This document shows, in pieces, positions 25,697-31,920 of a DNA stretch of 64,000 bases. The notes beneath the pieces were generated by a model that was given only the letters and a program-made list of their open reading frames with translations, was not told where the DNA came from and did not search any database. Origin of the DNA: Pelagicoccus sp. (GTDB taxonomy: Bacteria > Verrucomicrobiota > Verrucomicrobiia > Opitutales > Opitutaceae); NCBI GenBank assembly GCA_028284635.1, contig JANQRJ010000007.1, forward strand, positions 45,081-109,080. Direction: 5' to 3'. The position numbers were made by a program, and so were the translations under genes. Numbering within the stretch: the stretch's first letter is position 1; each line of letters begins with the position of its first letter.

Positions 25697-26650
25697 CTAG
25701 TTTGTTTCCAGCTCTTGAACTCTTTCTTTTAGGGCTTCGTTCTCTTTTTTAAGGTCTATCATATAGAGAGTAAGCTCTTCTATTTTTTGCATCATGATTT
25801 TTTGAGCCTCACCCACAGAAAGACCTTCTGATTCGACTTCTTCGGCGGAAGGGACTTCTGGAAGATGTCCATGCTCTTCAATGTGAGCCTCAACTTCACG
25901 AAGTGTTCGCAAGTTGTAATCGTCATCAAAAACGAAGTCTGACCACCCTGTATCAACTACAACTTCCTTAGCTCTAATAGAACCATTCACCGACAATTTG
26001 TGAGATGGATCGGGATTGTCAGTGCCAATGCCCAGATGACCGCCCTGTACTGCCGACATGAAGCGGCTGACCGTCCCCCCAGAATTGACGAGGCCGAAGT
26101 AGGCAACGGCTTGATCATTTATGCCTCTGCCAGCTTCGAGAATTAGACCTCGATCATTGACGTGATTGATTACAATCGCAGCACCAGAATTGTTTGAATC
26201 GGGGCCAGATTGAAAACGAGCGATCGGTTTGAATGCACCAGAAGATCCTATTCTGCGAACATGGAGAGTTGGGGTTGGATTTCCGTATGATATATCTCCG
26301 AATGAAGGTCCATTTGTTCCAATTCCCACATTTCCACTGCTGTTTAGGTAAAATTTAGAATGCTGTAATTGCGCAATTTGATCAGAACCAATGCTTTTGT
26401 CTCCGACTCCAATCATAAAACTACCAGCTTGATCTGTATAAGGGTTTCCGAAGAACCAATTATTTGTCTGCCCCAACGTAAATATACCTGCACCCCTATA
26501 ATTGTTGTGGCTTTTTAGATACACTCGTGATGCGACCCATCCAGTCAAATTGTCCGCCTCGAGAGTCAATGACTCATTGTGAGTGACCTGAGAGCGAACT
26601 CCGGTGCATATTCCAAGTGTCGCGATAATTGCTAGTGTGATTCTCTTCAT
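25697..26650 (-). CDS. Cassette 5: secreted tail-fibre-like repeat protein (paralogue)
   Basis: A 317-residue exported protein with signal peptide MKRITLAIIATLGICTGVRS. It contains NVGIGTNGPSF and HLGIGTDNPDPSHKLSVNGS repeats and the same C-terminal module as the cassette-7 product: IRAKEVVVDTGWSDFVFDDD, EAHIEEHGHLPEVPSAEEVE, then the coiled coil KIEELTLYMIDLKKENEALK. The N-terminal halves differ strongly while the C-terminal ~110 residues are close, implying a conserved attachment/trimerisation tail with a variable presented region. Confidence 0.72.
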   Translation of the reverse strand: MKRITLAIIATLGICTGVRSQVTHNESLTLEADNLTGWVASRVYLKSHNNYRGAGIFTLGQTNNWFFGNPYTDQAGSFMIGVGDKSIGSDQIAQLQHSKFYLNSSGNVGIGTNGPSFGDISYGNPTPTLHVRRIGSSGAFKPIARFQSGPDSNNSGAAIVINHVNDRGLILEAGRGINDQAVAYFGLVNSGGTVSRFMSAVQGGHLGIGTDNPDPSHKLSVNGSIRAKEVVVDTGWSDFVFDDDYNLRTLREVEAHIEEHGHLPEVPSAEEVESEGLSVGEAQKIMMQKIEELTLYMIDLKKENEALKERVQELETN

Positions 26651-26682
26651 TTTTTGGGGAAATGCTTCTTTTTTCTAGTTCT

Positions 26683-26821
26683 TGCCAACGTCAAATCCAC
26701 ACGATGGCGGCTTCGGCTGAGGTTCCAAGTCTGTTGAGGTTGATTTTCATGGAGTCGTAGTGAAGGGGCGGGCGTTTGCCGCCATTGTGTGCGATGCCTG
26801 TTCGAAGCCTTTGAGTTAGAC
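26683..26821 (-). repeat. attC 4 (139-bp long type)
   Basis: Minus strand starts with an exact RYYYAAC core (GTCTAAC) and ends at GTTGGCA. CACACAATGGCGGC pairs with GCCGCCATCGTGTG across a long centre. The length is comparable with the long attC sites (VCRs) of Vibrio chromosomal integrons. The centre can be read as an ORF (26691-27182), which is rejected as a gene. Confidence 0.75.
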
Positions 26822-27112
26822 GATAATTAGTGGCATGGCGAGGAGGGCACATGTCAGGTGTGCCCATGTTTTGCCACGGTGTTTTCTGTAGATCGTTGCA
26901 ATCGTCCAACTGACTCCTAAATATATCACAAAAAGTATAACCAGACTGAATATGGTAATAACTGCGTCCTCTGTAGGTTTTTCGTAGAAATAGGTCATTA
27001 ATGTGACTATAGCTATTTTTGTTGTACTGTAGGTCAGAGCCGCTGGTAAGGGCTTGTTCCATTTCATTACAAGGCTCGCTAGTAATCCTATGAGTAGTAT
27101 GGATACGATCAT
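26816..27112 (-). CDS. Cassette 4: small three-TM membrane protein
   Basis: A 98-residue hypothetical protein with hydrophobic segments MIVSILLIGLLASLVM, LTYSTTKIAIVTLMTYFY, AVITIFSLVILFVIYLGVSW and a C-terminal CALLAMPLIIV, so about three to four membrane passes with short loops. It is preferred over the overlapping 163-residue frame in the same strand because its composition is that of a real membrane protein and its stop codon abuts the attC core. The start lies ~10 bp after the attC 3 core. Unknown function. Confidence 0.6.
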   Translation of the reverse strand: MIVSILLIGLLASLVMKWNKPLPAALTYSTTKIAIVTLMTYFYEKPTEDAVITIFSLVILFVIYLGVSWTIATIYRKHRGKTWAHLTCALLAMPLIIV

Positions 27113-27122
27113 AAATTGTTTT

Positions 27123-27222
27123 TCGAAAGTGGTGATTTGGTGCGGAGTGAAGCACGGAGCACCGGCCGGAGTTGTATGGCACGACTGGTCGAATTATTTG
27201 TTTCCGTATTCACTGGTTGGAT
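27123..27222 (-). repeat. attC 3 (degenerate, ~100 bp)
   Basis: Gene-side core is an exact RYYYAAC (ATCCAAC). CCATACAACTCCGGCC is shared with attC 1, but the far core is decayed (CTTTCGA). The central GGTGC/GCACC stem is retained. Confidence 0.55.
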
Positions 27223-27233
27223 TCTTCACTCTC

Positions 27234-27518
27234 TTAGTTGGTTTCGTTCCCAAATGGTCGATTGAAATCTCGAAGATGCTCTTCGCCTCCATCGTATTCC
27301 GCTTGCCAAAGAACGTCACGATAGTCGGTTCGGCCCATTTCTTTTACTTCCTTAAATCTTTTTAATCGTCCCCTAGAAAGATAGATCGTCGCTCGAAGCA
27401 ACCGATCACCAAGCAATCCCTTCGTTTCAGCATCCCACTGGTTGATTTCTTTGATAACTTCCATGAAGTCATCGCCAAAATCTTTCTTCAAACGGCATTG
27501 GATGTCGGGTTTGAGCAT
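27234..27518 (-). CDS. Cassette 3: small hypothetical protein
   Basis: A 94-residue charged, helical protein (MLKPDIQCRLKKDFGDDFME; LLGDRLLRATIYLSRGRLKR; YRDVLWQAEYDGGEEHLRDF) with no signal or membrane segment. ATG 27518 is chosen over the 27551 frame start because an AAAGAAG-type ribosome site lies just upstream and the extra residues would be encoded by attC 2. No family recognised. Confidence 0.6.
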   Translation of the reverse strand: MLKPDIQCRLKKDFGDDFMEVIKEINQWDAETKGLLGDRLLRATIYLSRGRLKRFKEVKEMGRTDYRDVLWQAEYDGGEEHLRDFNRPFGNETN

Positions 27519-27529
27519 CTTCTTTTTTC

Positions 27530-27604
27530 GTCGAACGTCTCTATGATACAAGAGTGAAAGGAGCGGAGCGACTGTAACGAATTGTATCCATAGAGTGGTT
27601 GTGC
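27530..27604 (-). repeat. attC 2 (75-bp type, best hairpin)
   Basis: Minus strand begins GCACAAC and ends GTTCGAC. CTCTATGGATACAA on one arm matches CTCTATG-ATACAA on the other with one extrahelical G, the hallmark of IntI recognition of folded attC. CGCTCCGC lies at offset 34. Confidence 0.8.
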
Positions 27605-28512
27605 TATTGTTTTTCGTTCGCTTCTTCGAATGTCGAATAACCTTGCGAAGTGAACCATGCTAATAGCTCAGATCGTCTATCCTCCGAAATCGAAGCATCT
27701 CCAATCCACCTTCCATTATTCCATCGAAGCCCTTGTCCGTGGTGATAGCTTAAGTCAGCAACTTTCTCATCTCCGTGATAGAATTCCAGAAGAGCATCAC
27801 CGTCGCACATGCAATGATAGCCCGAATCTTCTTCGTCGATTTTCACGAGCTCTAAAAACTCCAATATTCGATCTTTTCCTTGGATTGAATGCAGTTTCTG
27901 ACCTGGAGCAACGGAGCTAAAACTCGTCGATACGATCTCTATGCGATCGGAATCCTTCAAACGTTCAAACAGCAAAGAATGCCATTTGCCTTGAATGCTT
28001 TTCGTCTGAGCGTTCCGCAAGTTCCAGTACCCCTTGCATTCGACATCGTTGCCACTAAGAATCGGCAACCCAACAGTCTGAACTTCCTTTATCCTCTCCT
28101 CTTCTTCATTCGCGAGCGACGCTAGCTTTTTTCTCTCATCCATGGGTAGGGAGTCATCATTCGCCATCTCCCTTAGACGTTCGATTCTGTGCTTCATTGA
28201 ATCTATCCAAATCGAGGATCGAAAATCGTGATTCAGAAGTACGGCATGCTGAAAAATCTCAATCGGAACTTTGCCATCTAAGAACTTCCATACTTCCAAA
28301 GAATCCTCCTTTTCAGCATAAGCATCAAATGCCTCGAATGCTTCTACAATGAGATTTCTTTCGTAAGCGTTCACTGCATCGAGCAGATCCTGCTTTCCTT
28401 GCTCCACGCTAGGCCGTGTAAGTTCATTTATCTTCAATCGCGGCGACAATGACTCTCCGTAGGCTAACATTGGAAGGAGAACCGTGATCAAAATCCTGAT
28501 TACGTATTTCAT
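27604..28512 (-). CDS. Cassette 2: secreted hypothetical protein
   Basis: A 302-residue protein with signal peptide MKYVIRILITVLLPMLAYG. The middle is alpha-helical (EAFEAFDAYAEKEDSLEVW; KKLASLANEEEERIKEVQTV). The C-terminal third looks like a small beta domain with YHCMCDGDALLEFYHGDEKV, reminiscent of proteins that report a residue-level solvent response, though no family can be named. ATG 28512 is preferred over GTG 28524, which lies inside the attC 1 core. The stop codon overlaps the attC 2 core. Confidence 0.62.
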   Translation of the reverse strand: MKYVIRILITVLLPMLAYGESLSPRLKINELTRPSVEQGKQDLLDAVNAYERNLIVEAFEAFDAYAEKEDSLEVWKFLDGKVPIEIFQHAVLLNHDFRSSIWIDSMKHRIERLREMANDDSLPMDERKKLASLANEEEERIKEVQTVGLPILSGNDVECKGYWNLRNAQTKSIQGKWHSLLFERLKDSDRIEIVSTSFSSVAPGQKLHSIQGKDRILEFLELVKIDEEDSGYHCMCDGDALLEFYHGDEKVADLSYHHGQGLRWNNGRWIGDASISEDRRSELLAWFTSQGYSTFEEANEKQ

Positions 28513-28520
28513 TATATTCT

Positions 28521-28591
28521 GCACAACGTCAAAGCCATACGCGGAGGCCTAGTGCGGAGCGCTTGGCCGGAGTTGTATGGACTGCTTGGCT
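28521..28591 (-). repeat. attC 1
   Basis: Minus strand ends GTTGTGC. CCATACAACTCCGGCC pairs with GGCCTCCGCGTATGG. CATACAACTC and CGCTCCGC are separated by 8 nt exactly as in attC 2, 7 and 8. The gene-side core is AGCCAAG (AAC changed to AAG). Confidence 0.72.
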
Positions 28592-28595
28592 GGGC

Positions 28596-28754
28596 CTATT
28601 TTTCTTTCGGTGTCTTTGTTGGAGGCATAGTGACATTCAATTTAGAAGGTGGCGTAGAACTTCCTTTGGTCAGTCGAACCGGAACCTCTCTTCCGCCTCC
28701 ATTTTGACGTGGTATAGATGATCCTCCACTAGGTTTACTATGTTTTTTACTCAT
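28596..28754 (-). CDS. Cassette 1, second gene: 52-residue coupled small protein
   Basis: Begins MSKKHSKPSGGSSIPRQNGG and ends NVTMPPTKTPKEK: basic, rich in Ser, Pro, Gly and Thr, no hydrophobic segment, probably disordered. Its ATG overlaps the TGA of the upstream membrane protein (ATGA), so translation is coupled and the two products are likely made in fixed ratio. Found by reading the gap between the membrane gene and attC 1; it is too short for most gene callers. Role unknown; partner or regulator of the membrane protein is the natural guess. Confidence 0.6.
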   Translation of the reverse strand: MSKKHSKPSGGSSIPRQNGGGREVPVRLTKGSSTPPSKLNVTMPPTKTPKEK

Positions 28755-29260
28755 TTTGTTATAGTTACTGTAGTGTTATAGGCTTGTGTGAAATATTCAG
28801 CAGTGAGTTTATCGGCTCTTTCTCGAATCTTAGGTCGATGGGGTATCGTGACATCACCTATAGACTTCTTCCATGCTTTGAGTTGTTTGCCTTTAAGCTC
28901 TGTCATGAGTTGATTTATTTCAGACTCCGTCTTGTTGCCTTGGGAAATGTCATACCACATCGATTCGGCTTCCAAGAAGATTTCTTCGTACAGGTATGAA
29001 ACGGCTCTCATTGGAGCGATTCGTTTCTTGTAAGGGAGGTACTGCTTTGTCGCAGCGAGTACCTGTGATGCTGCAACCAGTATAGCCCAGATAATATCAA
29101 ACTTCTGCCAGATCGCCCAGGTTGATACGCTTGTGGTAGCCATGATTGCACCGAACATGGTGAGAGAGTTATCTTTGAATTCAGCGTCGGCAACATAGGT
29201 TCCTGTGTAGTAGGAATCTACTTTTAGTTGTACCATGAACTGCCAGAATCTTTGTTGCAT
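28751..29260 (-). CDS. Cassette 1, first gene: two-TM SLATT-like membrane protein
   Basis: A 169-residue protein. After ~30 residues come two adjacent hydrophobic helices (TMFGAIMATTSVSTWAIW and FDIIWAILVAASQVLAATKQY), then a long amphipathic helical region (RAVSYLYEEIFLEAESMWYD; INQLMTELKGKQLKAWKKS). This layout resembles SLATT domains, two-TM modules found in bacterial conflict systems and predicted to form pores on signal-molecule activation. The resemblance is architectural, not proven. As first cassette after the attI core, it should be the best expressed. It is translationally coupled to the 52-residue protein. Confidence 0.6.
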   Translation of the reverse strand: MQQRFWQFMVQLKVDSYYTGTYVADAEFKDNSLTMFGAIMATTSVSTWAIWQKFDIIWAILVAASQVLAATKQYLPYKKRIAPMRAVSYLYEEIFLEAESMWYDISQGNKTESEINQLMTELKGKQLKAWKKSIGDVTIPHRPKIRERADKLTAEYFTQAYNTTVTITK

Positions 29261-29269
29261 TTGTTATTT

Positions 29270-29276
29270 GCCCAAC
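29270..29276 (-). other. Putative attI/cassette junction core (GTTGGGC)
   Basis: On the minus strand GTTGGGC is an exact GTTRRRY core 10 bp before the first cassette start codon. The 29277-29500 stretch beyond would contain attI; it shows repeated GGTCGAAA/GGGTCGAA and GGGTCAAAAT phrases that could be accessory integrase sites. No gene is seen there. Confidence 0.55.
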
Positions 29277-29547
29277 AGTATTATTGTAGGTCGTTTTGGG
29301 TCGAATAACGCCGGGGTGCTATTTTGGTTGTTTCGTAGGTTTGGGTCAAAATAGCTGGGATTTTCGGGTGTTGTTTGGTCGAAACGGGTCGTAACTACTT
29401 TTTCCTTGGCCTGGTTGTTATTTTGCCTTTCGCCGCTTGTAGTTGGTAGTCCGTTTCTGAGCGGAGACAAGGTCTTTCTACGTTAAAGCGCGTGAAAGGT
29501 CTTGCGCTTGGTCCTTAGTTGTTTAGCAGAGGTTTTGCAGTTCTTTC

Positions 29548-29775
29548 ATGAAGGATCCCTCTGAAATCCCACCCGCCTTGGCTCGAGCTTGGCCGCGCGG
29601 CTTGAAGGGAGTTGGAAGGGCCTGCGGATGAGAGGAAGCGCCGGGCTTACTGGATAAGGAAGTTCCTCGTGTACTTGGAGCGAAGAAACAGGGGCGTCCT
29701 GCCTTTGGCGCCGCCGCGTCTCTGCATTCTCCAGCGTAGCGGGTGGTTTGCCTCGCGGTTTCAGGGATTTTTAAT
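29548..29775 (+). pseudogene. Possible decayed integrase (intI) N-terminal fragment
   Basis: Oriented divergently from the cassettes, where intI should be. ATG 29548 gives MKDPSEIPPALARAWPRGLK and hits a stop. After a frame change near 29612 the reading continues DERKRRAYWIRKFLVYLERR NRG, resembling the SAM-like N-terminal domain of tyrosine recombinases, where a YxxWIRRF-type helix is common. The similarity ends near WFASRFQGF, where AAAATCATT-type repeats start. No catalytic R-H-R-Y region follows; recD begins at 29926. The remaining 29776-29925 holds only GCAAAATCATT repeats. Confidence 0.35.
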
Positions 29776-29925
29776 GATTTTGCCCACGATGATTTTGCTT
29801 CCCCCTGTTTTGCTCGATCCTTGCAGGAGATTTTTTTGCAAAATCATTATCCGAATTGGAGATTGTGGAACGCAGTTGCGCATGTGTGGATTTAGACCTC
29901 ATAGCTTCAGAAAAGCTGAACACCT

Positions 29926-31920
29926 TCAGTCTATTGGCCTCCGGCTCTGTCGGCTTAGAAGTTTTTCTAGGCGGGTGGCTCGGTGGGCTTGGCGGGCTAT
30001 GGCGGATAGGAGGGTTCTGGTTTCGGCGAAGAGGTTTATGGTTTTTCTGGCTCGGCTGAAGGCGGTGTAGAGGAGTTCTCGGGTGATGTTACGGGAGTCG
30101 CTGGGGCCGAAGAGGCAGCTGACTTCCTCGAACTCGGAGCCTTGGCTTTTGTGTATACTGAGAGCGAAGGCGGATTCGTGACGAGGTAGGTCGGCGAGGC
30201 GGAATCTTCGAGGTTCGTCGGCTGCGGTCGCGAAATGGGCAAAGGCCTGGCTTGTTTCGGCATCGATCCAGACGAGGCCTAGGTCGCCGTTGAAGATTTC
30301 GAGGTCGTAGTTGTTTTCCAATATAAGGATGGCTTGGCCGTGGATGGGCTCGTCGTCCTGGAGGTCGTGGGTTTGGCGAAGCTGGCGTTCAATCTCGGCG
30401 TTTAGGGCTATGGTGCCGAAGGGACCGGTTCGGGTGGGCGAGAGGATTATGGAATCAGTCAGATGCTGGAGGGCGGCTTCTGGCGTGCGGCAGGCGTGGA
30501 GTCGGGCGTGTTGCCCTGCGGCTTTCCGTATCAGCTCGGCTGGCGGGCGAGAGGCGTCGGGGGCTATTTCCTCGAAATGGAAATCGGGGGCTTCGGTTTC
30601 GATGAATTGGGCGAAGGCCTCTTGCTGGCTTTGGCGAGCGAGTTGGCAGAGGCGGTAGATAGAGCTGTCTTCGCTGAAGCGGTAGGTTTTCTCCAGTCGA
30701 GCTACGCGGCCATGGAGAGGCGAGGTGTCTTTTTGCCCGGCGGAAATGAAGTCGCTCAAAACGGAGCCGACTTCTACGGAGGCGAGCTGATCGGCGTCGC
30801 CGAGCAGGAGGATGCGGCAGTCTGGCGGCATCGCTTCGAAGAGGCGTCGCATCAGGGGCAGGTCGATCATGGAAACCTCGTCGGCAACTAGGAGGTCGCA
30901 GTCGATGGGGTTTCGGGCGTTGTGGCGGAAGCTGGACTTGCCGTTTTGCGAGCCGAGGAGGCGGTGAATGGTGAGGCAGGGCGTCTGCTGGAGCGTCGCT
31001 TTGATGCCTTCGGGAGCATCCAGGTTTTCGAGGCCTGAGGCAATGGACTCGGCGAGCCGGGCAGCGGCCTTGCCGGTGGGGGCGACGGCAGCGATGCGGG
31101 GCGGTTGGTCGTGTTGTTGGACGCGATTTAAACTGTGTCCCAATTCGCCATCATGATGGGGCTTGGGGAGCGCACGCGTCTCGCGTGCTCGGCTGGGCGT
31201 CTCGCCCAGCTGTATACTTGGTGGTTGTTCCTCGGGCGAGACGCCCGAGGATGCACGCGAGACGCGTGCGCTCCCCGAAGTCGACTCAGGACATGCTTTA
31301 GATCGCATCTCGAGCTGCCAGGCTGCTAGGAATTTGGCGAGGTACTGAAGAGCCAAGGTGGTCTTTCCGGTGCCGGGGCCGCCGGTGATGACGAAGAGGC
31401 GGTGGTGGAGGGATCTGTCGACTATTGTCTTTGGGTTTGGGGTGATGGGTTCTAGGTGCTGGGTGGTGGGTGTTGGGTTCTGGGTTGTGGGTTCTGGGGG
31501 TTGGGTGATGGGGAATGAGGGGTCTTGGCAGAGGGAGCGGACTAGGTTGGCGAGGGTTTGTTCGTGGTCGTAGTATTTTTTTAGATACAGGCAGGAGGTG
31601 TCGACGAGTACGAGTGGGGTGTCGGCGTTTCCGTCGCCTACGGCTGGGCTGGTGACGGCTAGCTGGGTCCAGGCTTCAGGGCTGGGCCAATGCTTTGGGA
31701 AGGCGGGGCCGAGGTTGGCTAGATTGGCAGGGTCTTGCAGGTCGATATAGGCGTGGCCTGATCTAGCGGCGGCGTTGGCGCAGGCGGCGGCGAGTTTGAT
31801 CCAGGGGCTTGTCTCGGCGAACTGCCACTCGAGATAGTTTGCGAGGGCTCTATCGGAAGCGGCGAAGCCGGGATCCGAGAGAACGTGGGCGAGGTCGAGT
31901 TCGGGAAGCAGGTCGCTCAT
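29926..31920 (-). CDS. recD: Exodeoxyribonuclease V alpha subunit (RecD)
   Basis: Helicase subunit of RecBCD (664 residues). Walker A FVITGGPGTGKTTLALQYL, motif Ia AAVAPTGKAAARLAESI, DEVSMIDLPLMRRLF, LLLGDADQLASVEVGSVL, and the C-terminal SIHKSQGSEFEEV / LLYTAFSRARKTINLF motifs are intact. Start ATG 31920 overlaps the recB stop (ATGA). Two insertions interrupt the protein: a Pro/Thr/Gln-rich low-complexity run (~128-163, PTTQNPTPTTQHLEPITPN) before Walker A, and a palindrome-encoded segment (~215-252) after it. Both lie between conserved motifs. It acts with recB and recC in double-strand break processing. Confidence 0.93.
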   Translation of the reverse strand: MSDLLPELDLAHVLSDPGFAASDRALANYLEWQFAETSPWIKLAAACANAAARSGHAYIDLQDPANLANLGPAFPKHWPSPEAWTQLAVTSPAVGDGNADTPLVLVDTSCLYLKKYYDHEQTLANLVRSLCQDPSFPITQPPEPTTQNPTPTTQHLEPITPNPKTIVDRSLHHRLFVITGGPGTGKTTLALQYLAKFLAAWQLEMRSKACPESTSGSARVSRASSGVSPEEQPPSIQLGETPSRARETRALPKPHHDGELGHSLNRVQQHDQPPRIAAVAPTGKAAARLAESIASGLENLDAPEGIKATLQQTPCLTIHRLLGSQNGKSSFRHNARNPIDCDLLVADEVSMIDLPLMRRLFEAMPPDCRILLLGDADQLASVEVGSVLSDFISAGQKDTSPLHGRVARLEKTYRFSEDSSIYRLCQLARQSQQEAFAQFIETEAPDFHFEEIAPDASRPPAELIRKAAGQHARLHACRTPEAALQHLTDSIILSPTRTGPFGTIALNAEIERQLRQTHDLQDDEPIHGQAILILENNYDLEIFNGDLGLVWIDAETSQAFAHFATAADEPRRFRLADLPRHESAFALSIHKSQGSEFEEVSCLFGPSDSRNITRELLYTAFSRARKTINLFAETRTLLSAIARQAHRATRLEKLLSRQSRRPID
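31165..31276. repeat. In-frame palindromic element inside recD
   Basis: GGGGAGCGCACGCGTCTCGC (31165) pairs with GCGAGACGCGTGCGCTCCCC (to 31276), with inner pairs GGGCGTCTCGCCC and GGGCGAGACGCCC. It is translated as ARVSRASSGVSPEEQ and GETPSRARETRALP and keeps the recD frame open. Confidence 0.85.
31430..31530. repeat. GGGTTCTGGGT-type low-complexity repeat inside recD
   Basis: G/T-rich tandem variants of GGGTTCTGGGTTGTGGGT, encoding PTTQNPTPTTQHLEPITPN in the RecD frame just before Walker A. Confidence 0.7.

Larger units (their letters stand above)
22237..29276 (-). mobile_element. Integron gene-cassette array (ten cassettes, nine attC-like sites)
   Basis: All genes run leftward, are visibly A/T-richer than both flanks, are mostly unrecognisable and are separated by 54-139 bp imperfect palindromes. 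These palindromes have R''/R'-like ends (RYYYAAC ... GTTRRRY). Three sites (27530-27604, 24243-24317, 23150-23224) are exactly 75 bp and carry GATACAATTC at offset 16 and CGCTCCGC at offset 34; 28521-28591 carries the same two motifs with the same 8-nt spacing. Cassette junction cores fall just upstream of each start codon. The array begins at a GTTGGGC core (29270-29276). No complete integrase is present, so functionally it is a CALIN or a decayed integron. Confidence 0.8.

Noticed and set aside
24285..26650. Prophage tail genes
   Set aside because: The two tail-fibre-like proteins have Sec signal peptides and sit in separate cassettes with no other phage structural, lysis or replication gene nearby.
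26691..27182. A 163-residue leftward open frame
   Set aside because: It covers attC 4 and antiphase sequence of the membrane-protein gene at 26816-27112; its composition is not protein-like.
29264..29470. A 68-residue open frame before cassette 1
   Set aside because: It is made of local repeats in the presumed attI region and ends in the GTTGGGC core; no ribosome site or family resemblance.
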